Source of the DNA: Strongylocentrotus purpuratus
Lineage: Eukaryota > Echinodermata > Echinoidea > Camarodonta > Strongylocentrotidae
Direction of reading: 5' to 3'
Length of the DNA: 64,000 nucleotides
NCBI RefSeq assembly: GCF_000002235.5
Contig: NW_022145613.1
Location: 2,063,501-2,127,500 of the forward strand
Position 1 is the stretch's first letter. Each line of letters starts with the position of its first letter. The position numbers and the translations under genes are program-made. The notes below the pieces were generated by a model. The model was given only the letters and a program-made list of their open reading frames with translations. It searched no databases and had not been told where the DNA came from. Shown here one piece after another: positions 14,198-29,700 of this stretch.

Positions 14198-17100
14198 CTT
14201 TGGTACTCTATACTACCTGTATGTTACACTGTATTTGGTTCGTCTATTAAAAATATGTAAACAAGACCCTCATTGCTAAAGATAGCTGGGAAGGTCCAAG
14301 CTATTTTGTCCCATAATGTTACCTACCACATCTGCTTCTAATTCAGTTGATACTCTTACTACGGCTTGGATTGGACCAAATACATGTATGCAGTAAACTA
14401 CATTTTAAGGTCAATGTATGTTTGTAAACGCCAACACATTTTTTTATGAGTGGGACTCTAAAGTGAATAAATGGCTTTTACTTGGCCAGATGTAAAAGGT
14501 CGGTTCCAAGCATTACTGAGTGAGATTTCCAGAGAATTCCAGAAAATTCATAATTTTTGATAAAAGAATATTAAAGACATTTTAGTCAAATCTACAAGCT
14601 AATGACAAAATAACATTAATATCAGATTCTTTCACACAGTTGAGTTTCCTATGGCAAGCAGTCATCAAGTTTAGAAAATAATCAATTTTAAACAGTTTTT
14701 TTACAGAATGACAAAAACTTACCTTTTATGTCATTCTGTAAGAAACCTAGACATATATAAAATTCAATATAGCATGAATTTGATGCATGGTTGAAAGGAA
14801 ACCCAACGTTTTGAAAATACCTCATATTAGTTTTTATATCATATTACTCATTTGTAGATATTCATTAAAATGTATATACATGTAATATACTTATTCAAAA
14901 TTAAACATTATCTGGAAGTGTCATCCCGTAACACTTGCAATTTACCAAACCCTGAAGGAGTAACCTATTCAACATAATACTCGAAATAAAACACAACCAA
15001 TAGACCATTCATTATTACATAATCAACATTAATTTATATATAGAAATGTTAGAACATGATACGTACTTCATGAATTATAAAACAGTTCAAGAAAATATTC
15101 ATTTGTTTCAATTACTGGTACATGTCACAACCATATACAGTGTGTATCAATCAATGAATGAATGGACGTTTGTGGGTGCCAATTTAGGACATAAAAGACA
15201 TTCCTGAGATACATAGATGTGTACATGTACTGAACCTGCCTGCCACTGTACTCATTTCTTTGGCAAGGCAATAATATAAATTTACTACACTCAACCCTGT
15301 TGCGGTGAATTGGTCTCTGGGGTTGGATTATTCCTTGTGTGCTGAAAAAAGTAGCTGGGCCAAATGTATGCGAGTGCATGCTGGTGTGTCGAGTAGTCTA
15401 CTGACAAGTCGCTCTAAGGTTATTTGAGAGTGTGTGTAAACTTATAAAATCCCTTTAGAGAAGTAATATTTGAAGCTCTTATTTGAACATAGTATCAGGC
15501 TAGAAATGACAAACATACAGAACAAAATAATTTCAGATGATTGGTACACTATAAATTGCAATATGACATTTCTAAACCTCATATCACTATCATGTAAAAC
15601 ACAATCTGCTGTTACCAAGTGAAAGAATTCATGTCTTTGATATATAGAAATTAAAAAAATATTTATCATTATATAAATCATCATTTCAGATCTTTGACCT
15701 TCTGAGTTTTAATTAAAATCATTCTTATCTCACAAATCTCTATTATTTAATTCAATCTTTTAGCATATGTCGTGGCCCATATGCATTTTTTGCAAATGTT
15801 TTAATTATAGGCATAACAAATTTATGGCACAATTTCCTTCTACTACATAAACAGAAAGTAAATACATTACCTCTCAGGTGACTAACAAATAAGAGTTAGT
15901 CAAGGTTGACAAAGAGCCTCCCACAAAAAAAAAATATATATTGGTAATTACAGTGTTTATAACCAATAACTATTCCCCAAATAACATTTCTACTATATAT
16001 ATGTTGTATTTGACCTCTGCCCTTGTCATCCAAATGATCCTAAATAATAATAATAATAATAGTGTAAACTTATAGAGCGCACACATCGTCCAGGGACGCT
16101 CATGGCGCTAGCTCAGCAACAGTTCTCTTTGATACAAGTAAAGTAAATAATTTTGCAACATTTTGTGCAATATTTTGTTATAACCCATTTCAATCCATTA
16201 AAATATCATTAGACAACCACATACCAAGCCTAAAACAATTACCATGAATATGCTCTTCGCTATGATAATCAAAATACCTCATTTCCATAAAACTATCCTA
16301 TTTATACCACTAAAAAATTCAATTTGCTGTTGTACAACCGTTCATGATCAGATACACAGCTGCGTGAATATTGCAGGGTGGCATGGAATGAAAATACATT
16401 TTTGTATGGATAATTAACTCAGCCCATTGATCAAATTACCTTTACATCCATTCAAATTACTGTGGTCATGCACACAAAATCAACAAATAGTTGGACAATG
16501 AATTCTACAAAAAAATGAAACAGAATCATCACAATTGATTTCGAGTGAAGTGGTGAATCTTGACGAAACAAATTTAAATTATCTCTATGGCAATGCACAT
16601 ACAGGGTGATTTTTAAAGGAAAATAAGTAAGAAACCTGTAGAAATTGTTCTAAATAATGTGCTAACAGTAACAAAACGTCTAAATAAACACTGCCCTTGT
16701 TGACCTTTGAAATAGTGAGCTGACCAAAACATACATGTACATGTATAACCATCTCATATTTCTTCAAAAAGCGTTAGACATGACATTTGTTGTGAGTAGC
16801 CATAATGATTAGCTGAATGTTAAAATGGAATCCACACAGCTAGTCTATCAAAATGGTGTCTTCACACATCTTAGGTATTAGATTATGAACAAGTTTTACT
16901 TGCAATACAAAGGCAGACAAAGACCCCACTTTACTAGTATGATTGGCCTTTAAACATATATTGCAGACTCTAGATTAGTGCCCCCCCCCCCCACTCCAGG
17001 GTCAAAGGGACTGCATGCATGTTCCCAAAATCTCCGGTAAAGGGGTACCGATACTTTTTTGTGCGACAAAGTCCGGCCTGCCATCGACTTTCACACTGGA

Positions 17101-17477
17101 GATAGTGGAGTGATTTAAAAAAGAGGGAACATGCATACATGTACCCTAAATATTACTGAGTAGGGGGGGGGGGGGAGAGGAGATTAGTTAGAGAAACACA
17201 GGAGATCACTCTCCACATGATAATATAAAGTAATAATAATCATAATAAAATCTTTCTTAATCTGTACTCAAAGTACAGGATTAGAAATAATACACCCCAA
17301 TTGAGTTGATCATGATTAATGGTAAATGCAAGTTCACCCTATGGATATGTCATGAATATAAAACAAAATATACACACATACACATATATATTCTATATTT
17401 AATCATATATCTATCATTACATATAATTTGTATAAAAGTTTAACGAAAGGAAGATACGCAGGTCCTTGATAGGTCGA
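14198..17477. other. 3' flank of GCLC, no separate gene seen
   Basis: AT-rich, low-repeat sequence with a C12 run near 16,981-16,992 and a G13 run near 17,163-17,175. Part may be the GCLC 3' UTR, but its end cannot be fixed. Confidence 0.55.
16046..16110. repeat. ATA-repeat plus GCGCACAC module, copy 2
   Basis: AATAATAATAATAATAG, then TTATAGAGCGCACACATCG and GACGCTCATGGCGC. Confidence 0.7.
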
Positions 17478-17710
17478 TCAGTTAGTGTCTATTTGTGTTT
17501 CAACAATCTGTATGGATTCGGGGATATCGTCGCTTGATCTTGATGTCTGCGTGTGAAAGAGATCTGGGGCTTCGACCTTGCCCCTCGTGATGAGGTCACA
17601 TTCTTTAATCAGGTCATAGTTGATAAGGTCAGAGACGACCGAGTCATGTTTGTAGTCGGGGTGAGTGTGGATGAAATCACGGATCCATCGGGCTGTGGTC
17701 TTCAGTCGAC
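17478..17710 (-). CDS. GCLC: GCLC coding exon 15, C terminus and stop (residues 576-652)
   Basis: Acceptor CTTTCAG, stop TGA at 17480-17478. Encodes [20 protein letters not shown] then [15 protein letters not shown], aligned to human ARWMREFIANHPDYKQDSVI. The acidic tail after about residue 625 differs from vertebrates. The 3' UTR continues leftwards; an ATTAAA-type signal on the minus strand near 17,397-17,402 is possible but unproven. Confidence 0.95.
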
Positions 17711-20700
17711 CTGAAAGATATAAAGCAATAATTATGTCCTCTGATGTTTAATTATAGGGGACCAACATCCACCCCCAAAAAAAGAGAAGAGATTTATAAA
17801 TTTCACATTGCAAGACATGAACCACCCTAAAATGGACGACAGAACATAAAAGGGAAAACATAAATTCATATCAAGACTTGACTAGAAGTTAATTAAAGTT
17901 ATCTTTTTACAAAAGCATCAACTAGACAATTAACAAGGTATAACAGATTAAGGGTATTAGCATATGGGTCTCACAATGCAAATTTATATAACGAATAATA
18001 CATTTACAATGTCTCCCAGGGGAGTCCCAGCACTTCACACATTACCTTGGTCTTCAAATTAAGAGGTACACGCATGCTTGTGCCCATTCTATACTCACTT
18101 ACTGCAACCACAAACAGCTTTTATATGTGTACACTATTTTTTCTTGTTCAACATTAAATATGATTGGCTGGGCCATATTTTTCTATTATGTTATTCATTT
18201 TCAATAAAACAAATCTTCAGTATGTCTCTGTTCAAAACTATACCAACTTCCAGCTGCTCAGAAAAGATCAAGGGAAAGAGAAAAACATTGTATATGGAGA
18301 AGAGAACCATGGATGGTATGCAGAGGTGTATTAAGGAAAGAGGGGTGATAGATCACAAAGTGGTCCTGATAGAGAAGGGGTGAAACATAGAGATGTGGAA
18401 TAGCATCATCAATCAACAAATCCAAAAGATGTGTCACCCAGAGAGAGAGAGAGAGAGAGACTACTATTCACACATGCAGTTCCCCCTTTCCACATTGTAT
18501 AAAAAGAGGTTCTAGGACACCTACTCCCTGGACATCCACCCCCAGATAACCACCCCAGTCAACTACCCCCTAGGACAACTACTCCCTAGGACAACTACCC
18601 TCTAGGGCAACCACTCTCTAGGTCAACTACCCCCCAGGACAACTACCCCCCAGACAATTACCCCCTAGGATAACTACCCCCGGACAAATACCCCCTACGA
18701 CAACCATCCTCTAGGACAACAACCCTCGGGACAACTATCCTAAGGGGTAGTTGTCTGGGGGGTAGTTGTCCAGGGGTTAGTTGTCCAGGGGGTAGTTGTC
18801 CAGGGGGTATGTGTCCGGATACGATAAAGCCCGAGGCTTACCTGCAGCTCTGTCTGAGATGAGCTTCAGGTAATGTGATATAGTACACCTGGTGTCCACG
18901 TCTACCCCTTCCACCGTATTGATGTACTGATAAACCAATGGGATCAGACCAGGGAATCGTGCCTCCTCACATCCAGGCATTGGGCCTCCATTAATGATCG
19001 TGTCGATGCTCATGCTGCCATAGTACTCAGCATCCCTGCAGTTGCCGATGTCTGTCTGCAGCTCAGTGTCGTTGACTGGTGATTTAACAAAGAGAAGGGT
19101 CATGCAAAGACAGTTCAACTCTTGAGAATGCCTGTCTTGGTGTTCTCAAGCCAGACAACCAGGCTAGTTTTTATATAATTTCACTAAACCATTCTTCCTT
19201 GACAAATCTTGCTCTTTAGTAACAATCCCCAAACTTGCCAAATGCTTGACTGACATGGCATCAACCAATGTATCCATGATGGACTGCATCCACAGAGATA
19301 CTACAATACACAACATATTAATCAACTATTTGGCTCATGAGGAAACATGGAGAAAAAAAAAACATCACATGAAAATCTCAGTAACCTGTTCTACCGATAT
19401 CATAGACCATGCTCATGTCCATCTTTTCTGTTTAGTTCCTCTGAGTTCACAAATGAAATACATTAGAAAAAGTGATGTCTATTAATATAAATTGTGAATT
19501 ATGTCTGAAATTATACTGCAAAGTCACATATATATTTTTCCCCATTATTTCAAATGAGATAAGAGCATTAGCTGATTCATGCTTCTCACAATTTTTTTCA
19601 TTTTAATTAATTTTTTTTTGTAGAAAGTATCCTCTTACATGAATGAATATCTTTCCTGAAGTAGAACTGTTGGTTGAGTACTGCATCTCTCTTCTGTGCT
19701 TTCTCCATGTTTTCATCCACCTGCAAAGGACAGAGTAAACGATTATTCACAGTTAATACAGAGACAGATTTAGGCATGCAAGTAGTGCTGTAGCCAAACC
19801 GCCGAACTGAACGGAAGTTCGCCGAACATGGCACATCCCAACCGAACCGAACGCAAAAGCCTGGTTCTGATGTTCGGCAGAAAAATGTAAACGTTTTCGC
19901 AAACATAATAAACTTGTCATTTTGTACCTAATTTTCATGTCATAATTGCTCAATTTATATTTACTTTTTTTCCCATTTTCCGCCTTTGTGATTTATGCCT
20001 ATCCAGTGGTGGGCGCGACTTCACTGGCGCCATTTAAATCCCAAATCCTGACCTCTCCTAAGTCGCGATCGCAAGCCATAAACAAGAATCTGGAATACAT
20101 GTGCATGATCTAGGCGCTGATCAAAACAAGTTTAGTTCAAACCCATTCAACAACAAAAAAATAAAAAAATAATTGTAACAATATCGGACAAATTTTACAA
20201 TATAAATAATGAAATAAATATATATCATAGTATGATATTTATTTATTCAGGAAAAATAGGGATTTTATATTTTTCCTATTGAAAATAAACACTTATAAAA
20301 AACAGTATTTGACGAGCCTGAGTCGCTATTCAAGATGGCAGCTTTAATGACTCTAACATTAGACAACAACAGTCTAGGAAAATCTTTTTAAAATATCATT
20401 TATTGACAAATTGAAAACATGATTCTTTTAAAATTGCAAATAAAACACGATTCAAGACGGAAATACGAATGTAAGTAGTACTTTTCTTCACAAATAATTA
20501 AGTTTGGAGCAGTTTTTTAATGTGAAATTCGTGCTGGTCGGAAGCAGTGTTTTTCAGCGGGAGTGGGCAGAAGTCTGTCGTGCTGGTCGGGCCCGTCCGG
20601 CCGGCCCGCCCAGTGCCGACCGCTGTGGCTATAACGCTGCTTGCTATTATATTACCGAACCCCGAACCAAACCAAGTTCGGGTGAAAATTGCCGAACTCT

Positions 20701-23700
20701 GCCGAACCGAACCGAACACGAACATAGCGTCTGACTTACAGCACTACATGCAAGGGTATTATATATCCAAAATTCCTCCAGGTACTCTACTCAAAAGCCC
20801 ATTTGAAAAAGCCTATTGTGAAAAGTCTTTGGATAAATATCCATTTTATTTTAGTTACGAGTCTGCATTGGCTGTCATCACATCAGTCATTTGTGAGAGA
20901 GAGTACCAATTTCATCTTCATATCGCCAACAATAGTCCTGCCTCATTAGGGTTAAACATATTTAAACATAAGCTTCAACTAAAGCCAAGGGAATAATATG
21001 ATTGCAGGGCCCTAATATGAAAAAGAAACATCTTTTGCCATATCTTTGTTCATGTGTCTCTTTGAAATCTGTCTTTTAGATTGTTTGGTTTTAATTTTAG
21101 AGTAAATTGGTTGGTGCCACAACAAAGTTTCTCAGGGTTTTTATCGCACCGACCTCAAATTCCATTTTCCTATATTGTACTTTATAATGTCATATGTATA
21201 TATTTCAATGGATGGAAAATAGATGAACTGAAATGAAAAAACTGAATTGAATTACCTTTGAGATCGGGATGAGAAAGTTGATGTTAAAGGTCAGGATGGC
21301 ACGGGTCAAGAGAACCAGGAATACAACGTACGCTGCATTCTCAAAGTCTGTTAATTGCACCTACAAGAGATAAAAGAAAGGAATGACTTTAAAATGTTTA
21401 TTATGCAAACATTCCACACTCGTCAAAGTGTTAAGGAAACATATCTTGTAGATTATTGGCACCCATTGTTTCTTTGAAGACAGTTGCAAGATTTAATTCA
21501 CACAATTAGATGAAATTATGTTGATAATAGTCTCATCCAATATATGGAAATGGGCTTTATTATCATTACTATCTTTTAATGGAAAATGTCGCCCAGTGGA
21601 AAACTCAAAACCTTGAAGGGGTAAATGAAAAAAAAAAAACCCAGCAAAACAAAACAACAAACATATATATACTTTAGGATATAAAAGTTGATATATAGTC
21701 TGTGGAAATAAATGTAATAATGAAATACTCGTGCTTAGCTGCAACCAGCCCACTAATGCTTCAAATTACTGTATTTTGTGGCTTATTGTTTTTTTCTTTT
21801 TCATGTGCACCTCCTCATCATGTTTGTGAGAAGGACAGATATCATTTTGGTATCGCTGGTGGCATTCTTGGTGTTTATACTTTCAGGTATTAGATATTAT
21901 GGAGACCAGGCCCAGTCCATTACATACGGACAAGACTTTCTCTACCGGGTCACATCCAGCGCACCATCCAATCTTCAGCCAAGATATATCCCTGGGGAGT
22001 GTTTCAAAAAGACCAAGATCGACTTTAAGTTGGACTAAACTATGGCAGGCCGTTCATGCCACTGGTTGCTCTCACTATTGGTCTCTCAATTATGATCTTT
22101 AGATACTATTTTTTCCTTCAATAACGAGCCATCAAAAAAAATTAAAATTCTTTAGATTTGTGAAAACAATTTATATGTCCCTTGAGAAACCAATGCAAGG
22201 AATGGTTATAGGAACTATAAGGCATGAACGGCCTGCCATAGTTAAGTTCAACTTAAAGTCGATCTTAATCTTTGAGAAACACCCCCCTGAATGGGTGCCT
22301 ACCAGAACCAGCAAAGGAAACAGGTGTAACAATGCTTGACTACTGGTACACTTACTTCAATAGGTCTGAACTCTACTCTCCATCCAATCTTAGAGTTGAC
22401 AGGTGGTGGTTTGAATCTCATCGACTGCCAGTTAGTAGACTGGATGTTCTGTCAAGGTTTACACAAAATTACACACATTATATAGTGTCAACACCTAGAC
22501 TTAATACAATAACTGTTTGGTTCTCTTAAAGCCTATCTGCACTAGTTTGGCCAGGAGGGATTAGACCTCCCTGCATGGTCACTGACAGGTGGTTATCTCA
22601 TCAAATCAGCTCTCAATCAACATAAGTAATAGTATATTTGTAAAGCGCTTAGAGACATTTGTATTAAGCGCTATATAAAAATTAAATATTATTATTATTA
22701 TTATAGAGGGGCAAGTAGCTATAAATAGTGCAAATCTGCTTTAAGCAGTGGGTCAACTCAACAGAGATACTGTGAAATATTGTGCAATGGCCTATGAAAG
22801 CCACAAAAACATATATAAGAAGAAACAGCAAAAAACATTCCACAACGTGTCTATCCATTTTAGTTATAGCACTCATAACTGCTGCTTGGAACTTTTGTTG
22901 GACAATAAGCTCAAAATTAGCAACACATGGCAGATGCAAAATCATTTTCATTGACAACTGGGAATGTTTATGTGCACATTGACATGTCAAAGTTTTTAGA
23001 GACACATTTTATCAAAAGACTGTGACAATGAAAAGGAAGTCTTAACGAAAATCTTGTTCTCGACAAATTAATCAAGGAAATCAATCAATCTGATCATGCC
23101 GATTCTTACCTCAAAATGATCGGAGTCATTTGCATCATCCTGATTTATCCTCTCACCGAAGAGTGATACCGGATCCCTGATGAACAGATGTGCTACGTGT
23201 CTGGCTAGCTGTCTATCAATACCTATCACAGAGTAAGAGAATACATATGATGACAAGATATGCTACTTTGTGCTAGTTGGGCCAACCTTTTATCAATTCC
23301 TACATGAAAAGGTGCTGTTGACAACAGGCGTTATGTAGAAAAATGCTGACAATATCAGTGGCTTACAAATAGCAACACTTCGAAAAACTGGAGCACCACT
23401 TGATCTAAACCTCGCAAACCATGGTAATAAATTATAAATAAATACCATAACCTTTTCCCAAAACTGTGACTTCCTTATACCATCATGTTAATAACAATTA
23501 GTAGTAAATGATATTTCACATTACACAGTATTGTAACTTTTTTTTACTGTTTATCTTGATAAAATTGTACTCCATCACATTTGAGAATCTTAGTTTACTT
23601 TTCAGAAGAAGAACAGTCAATCATAACACTGTATACATCAGATTACACATCCAGCAGGGTAAACGTGTAGTGATTGAACAACAGTTGAACAACTTGGTTT

Positions 23701-23735
23701 GGTTAAATCATATTTTATTACAGAGAGAGAGATAA

Positions 23736-23795
<60 letters not shown>

Positions 23796-26700
23796 AGAGA
23801 GAGCATGGGGTAAACTGAATGTCATTTTCTCTAGATTTGTTCATTCCACATACCAGCATTGATCATGTCTTGACATAGATCTTCATCTATAACCAGATCA
23901 GTATCATTGTATCTATCTCCTGCTGGTGAGAGGTAGCAGTCCACCGTGCTGTACCGTGACTTGGGGATCCGGAAACGATTCTCTTTCAGCTCCTAAAACA
24001 AAAAGAGGGGGAGGAGTGATACATGTAGCTCAGTGGAACCACTCAGCACAGTCGTTACCATGCGGTTCATCATCCTTATCAGCATTTATTAATAATAATA
24101 ATTATTACCCGTATCAGACATCTGAGCTGGTCATTTACAAAACCGTATTGCCCTAGTTTTCACTAGCAGTGGGAATGGAGAGGTATATTCTTTGTATTTT
24201 CCTTGGTCTCCCTGCGCGTATTGACTTTGCGTGTAGAGACGAGTGAAAATATACCTTGGTATTTTACACGGTCTCATCTTGTATTGACTGCGCCGTATTT
24301 TGTCATTTTCATTGCGCATCTATTATGCGTGCGAGAACCTGTGCACTTTGCGCGCACTCTATTGTGACGTAATAATCACACCAAATGCACACTGTTTGCA
24401 GTGTATCGAAATTGTGTCAAGCACTGGATGCACAGTGCTGGTTTGACAAAGTTTGTTCAGTTCTTGAGATTGTCATGGTGGATGTCTGTATTTGCTCTAG
24501 ATGTCTGATTTGGATAACAATAAAAATATTGACTGGCTTTACTTTCGGGGGGATATCAGAAATATTGACCGCGCTAAGACCATATTGCCCTCGTCTTTCG
24601 ACTCGGGGCAATATGATCTGAGCTTGGTCAATATTTCTGATATACCCCTCAAGGCCAGTCAATATTATATAATTATAGGCATTTCTATAGCCCCGTCTAT
24701 CTAGAAATTTTATTATTATTACCCCAGTTTTCGCCTAGCTGCCACTACAGCGCTCCAGCATTTCAAGAAATTAATTCCTGCCAGGTACCCATTAACATCA
24801 CCTGGATTGAGTGAAGCAAATGTAGATCAATGTCTTTGCATCTCCCCCCCCCCCCCCCCCCCCCCCCCCGTTGCGTGGTCAGAGTTAACATTTCCCTTAT
24901 GCCGTTCTCCACGCCTTCCTGTCTTCAGCATCTATGTGGGCTAGGCCAAATGCTCTCATATCCTCTTCTAGATTTTACATTAGAAACCCTTGGAAATTTC
25001 ATCCTTAATAACCAAGTCCCTTGGACAAGACATCAAGCTGTAGTTCCCCTTATTGCTTATTCATGAGCGCATACATGTTCTTGCTCTCCTAGCAGTTGGG
25101 TAATTACAAAACTATTTGTTCTCAGTTTTGACTAGTTTTCTTTGGCCTGTATTTCAGATGAACTTGAATTCACTGTGCACATTGTAACATCATGATCAAT
25201 AGCTGACTGATTTATTCAGTATCAGTCCTGAGTTTTAGTAAACAAACTGCATATTGTTGAAAGCTTCCTACATGTATATGCCACTCTGAATTCTTGATTG
25301 TGTAGTAAATAAGGACTGTTACATAGGGTTGTTTATAAGAGTAAAGCGTAAACAGATTTACAACCTTGCAGAAAACTGCAACCACTGAAAAGCACCAACA
25401 ATATGCACACACTTATTGCAGTCATAAGAGACTTGAATTCGCTCATAATTCTTATCTTATAATTTATCCTTTTAGCTTCTTAAATTTTCATAGGTTTCTT
25501 TTACCTACTGAATGGTAAAGTCAAACCTGCTTTGGTGACCACCTGTCTACAAAGACTACATTTTTTGTTTCCCCTGAATATGGTTTCTCATAGAAACATG
25601 TACAAAAGGAACCTGTACATAAAGACCACCTGCCTATAAAGACAACTTTCTTGTCTCCCTTGGGTGATCTTTATAGACAGGTTTCGCTGTATAATGACAT
25701 ACCTCAAGACCCCTCTCCTCTCGCGTCCTATCATCTACCGAGCCTGAGATGATGTCCCATCGACAGTCTACATCAGAGAGATACCCACGGAACACTGGAG
25801 AAGCTCCACTCAGAGCCATCTGACATAAAAGACAGAGAGGATTTCAATCATACATACATGTACTCCACACCAAACTGACTTTACTTGAAATGTTGATATG
25901 TTGAGTATACAAACAAATTTTATCTTCTCAATGCAGTTCTATGTTGCTTCAATATAAGTTCTTTTCCCTGCTTGATTTTACACAAAAAAGGCATCTCTTG
26001 ATACCAAAGTTTGAACAATTAAAACTTTGGATTATCACAGCGTAATACTGATTTGTATGAGTATTTCACAGACAAGTCCATGGATGGGTGGAAAATTGTC
26101 TGATATCTGTGTCCGTCCCATTAGCGTATGACTAAAAGATTAACTAATAATAAGAACGCTTAAAAGGTAGTGTTGGTGAAGATGTGTATATGACAGATTA
26201 ATTGGTGGAAGACATACTGATATGTATTGGTATATGACAGATTAGTATGGATGTACGACTTGCCACATCGATGCTCAACTTACCAGTATTGGTGTAAGCG
26301 GTGTAAGCTGATCATAGAGTGCCCTTCCTTCGGTGATGTTACAAGCTTGGAAGGTGGTCTGGAGGCAGCAGTTACCCATACCGAATCCCATACAATCCAT
26401 GTAGATATGGTCTGGTTTAGCAGCCCTTGCGGACTCACCATCGTAGTCATTGTCAAACTTCTCTATAAAAGGGCTTGGAGTGTTGGTATCTTTGAAAACT
26501 ACATCAAAAGATCAAATAAGTTCATGGATTAAACAAAATAGATATTGTCAAGATGCAGAGTTCATGTAGAAAAACATTATAATGCACATACTGTAACTCA
26601 TGAAAAAATTCACATCTTGCTGGTGATGTCATTGGAAAATTCAGATTCCTAAAAGTTTGATTATGAAAATTAATTCTAAGATGATAAAAGCAGGGGTGAA

Positions 26701-29700
26701 AGTGAGCACTGAAAAAAAAAAGGATTCGGGGGGGGGGGGGGGGGGGAAATGGCATCTAACAATGTTCCCCCTCCCCTTTTGAGTAAGAAAATTGGGAAAA
26801 AATCAGGAAAAATTAGGAAAATCAGGATAAAATAGGGAAGAAGAAAATAGAAAGAAAAAAAATCAGGAACAAAATAAAAAGATCGAGAAACTGATTTAAA
26901 TCAGGTAATTATCAGGCCTGTAAAAGCTTTATAGCTTTTTTTTAGATGAAACAAACACAGTTAAAATTTTTTGATTTTTGAATTTAGTTTTTTTTTGGTG
27001 AATATACCTTTTTACAATACGATTGCCAATTGGCAAATTTATCAGGGGGTAATTTGGATTTCTATTGAACCTCATAATTCACATAACTGGGAATAAACTC
27101 ATGAAATAACTGTCTGCCATTGTAGCACTGTCTATTGTAACATTTTCCCAGTAGACATACAGGTTATGTAAACTTACTTGGTACATTGATGGCCACCTTC
27201 TCTCCTTTCCTTTTCCTGATGTTCTTGGTCAATGTCCTAGAATTGATAAGTGTAGTTTTTTTTACAATCACACTTTACATCATAATTACACCAGAATTTA
27301 CACGTAATCACCCTCTATATGCTAAGTATGGCTAAACATATGACTCGCATAATACAGCCAGTAGAAGATGTATAAGAAATTGCTCAAATTTTGTGTATAT
27401 AGTTATATAGACCAAAGTGGAAATAAGTCACTTAACCTTCTAATTTAGTTCTTCATGTTGATTTTAAACCATATAATTTCATCTGTTTTAGTGGTTTTAG
27501 TGGTCCTAGTGGATAATAATTTATTAATTGTTTCATTCATAACATCATAAGTACAAGTAGTGCTGTAGCTTGGAACCCAAACCAGTCGCGACTCACTTGG
27601 CTGAAGGTAAAGCTAAACACAACATAAATACATTAACCCATGTTATCATATTATTTCAATACACACAAGAGTACCTTTTCAAAATATATAAAAATTAAGA
27701 GCATGTCTGCCTTGAGTACTGTAATATGAATTGTATTATAATGAATCAATACCCTCTAAGGAAAAGAACTGACATCTGTTGGCATCAACATGTTTATCAT
27801 AAAATTATCTGTGTGCTTTGATGAGTTACCAGGCCTGTTCAGCAGCTGGTGAGAAAATGTTGAAGTTAGCTAGCCAGACAACAAAGTCACAAGACCAGGG
27901 AGCTGTTTCACAAAGACTAAGATAGACATTAGGTTGGACTTAACTATGGTAGGTCGTTCATGCCACTGTTTTCTCTCACCATTTACTGGCATTGGTCTCT
28001 CAAGGGACTTACAAATCAAGGTCACAAATCTACAGAATTTACATGTTTTGATAGTTCATTATTGAAGGAAAATATGTTATCTAAAGATCATAATGGTGAG
28101 AGCAACCAGTGGCATGAATGGCCTGCCATAGTAAAGTCCAACAAAAAGTCGATCTTAGTCTTTGTGAAACACTCCCCTTGTTTTAAGGTTGGAAACCAAT
28201 ACACTATTGATCTTAAGACACAAACCTGAACCTTGGATGTGAGTTATGAATGATTTCATCTGGAAGAAAAATAGACTTGGTGACACCCTCATCAGTTGGG
28301 TTTGGAGTATATTTAGGTACAGAGAAGTCTGGACAACCAAGCCTAAGAGTATAATTAGAAATGAAATAAAACAACAAAAACATTAAAATAATTACTTAAA
28401 AAAACAAAGAAATACATAACAAATTATCAAAACAATAGAAAACATAAGAAATAACCTGGCTAATTCAATTTTTTGGGGGTATTATTATTTCAAATGGTTT
28501 GAAGAATATACATTGTATGTAGTGAAAACAAATATTTAAATATGAAGAATATATGATTTATGGGTAAAAATGTGAGTTTTATGACCTTAATTGCATAAAT
28601 TACCATAAATATGCAAATGAGTGAAGTTTTCAAAAAATTGAAATTACCATATAATAGTATTTTTACACACTCCACTTGACATACATGCAAATTTTCACGG
28701 CCATTAGCCGTTTAACGTTCGAGATCAAGAGGGCCTTAGAAGCCCCCCCCCCCCCCCCTCAGGCTTTGCAGTTTCAAAATAGCCCAGGCTACATGTACAT
28801 AGGGGTTAATGCATCTGTATCTCTAACTATCCCTATTTTTTACCTATCTTCCTTTCTCCTCCAGATTCTGTATATTTCTAATCTCTTTCTCTCTCTCTTT
28901 CCATCTCTCTCCTTCTCTTTATCTCTCTCTCTCTCTCTCCTTCTCTTTCTCTCTTAAAATGTCTCCCTATTACCACTCACCCTCTCTATCTCTACCCCTC
29001 GCTATCTCTTTGTCTCTCTTTCTTCCATATTGTCCCCTCTCTCTATTGCCCATCTCCTTCTTTCCCTCTCTCCCAATCTCCTCCCTCATCTATATCTCCT
29101 GCTCTCTTTCTTTCATTCCTCTCATCTCTTCCAAATACCCTCAATTGTCTATATATACATCTGTCTGTATCTCTCAAATTTCCTAGCTAGCCCCTGCCTC
29201 TATCTACACCTCCAAATTAATTTCCCTCCCCCAAATGGATGTCAGACAGTTGGATATGTCATGATGGAGATATAACAAGTCTATATAACAGGTGCAAGCA
29301 TTCCTCTTTCACATGTATGTTTTGTACAGTGTGTACCCTTTTGGCACTTGCATAAATGTAGAGAGTATGCAAGCTCTTTGATGGCCAACATGGTGTATAC
29401 ATTCAATACAATTATTTGCTCATAAACCTTGACCTTTCTAAGGTGGAAGCCATTGATAAAATTTGTATTCAGTTTGTTATATACATTCAGCTAGTGCTGA
29501 GTGCAGTCGGTGTTCGGTAAATCTGCAAAACATTTGTATTAAAAAAAACTAAAATCACAGCTCTATGTATTTTTGTTACATCTAAAATAAATTTCCCCAA
29601 AATAAGGAAATTCTTTATGTGTGTTTATCAATAAAATATATATGTAATAAAAGAATAACAAAAAAAAAAAAAAAAAAAAACAATCTAAATAGAACCTCTA

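Noticed and set aside
20547..20996. 149-codon plus-strand frame
   Set aside because: Begins inside the hAT element and runs out through its right end and target duplication, so it is chance, not a transposase.
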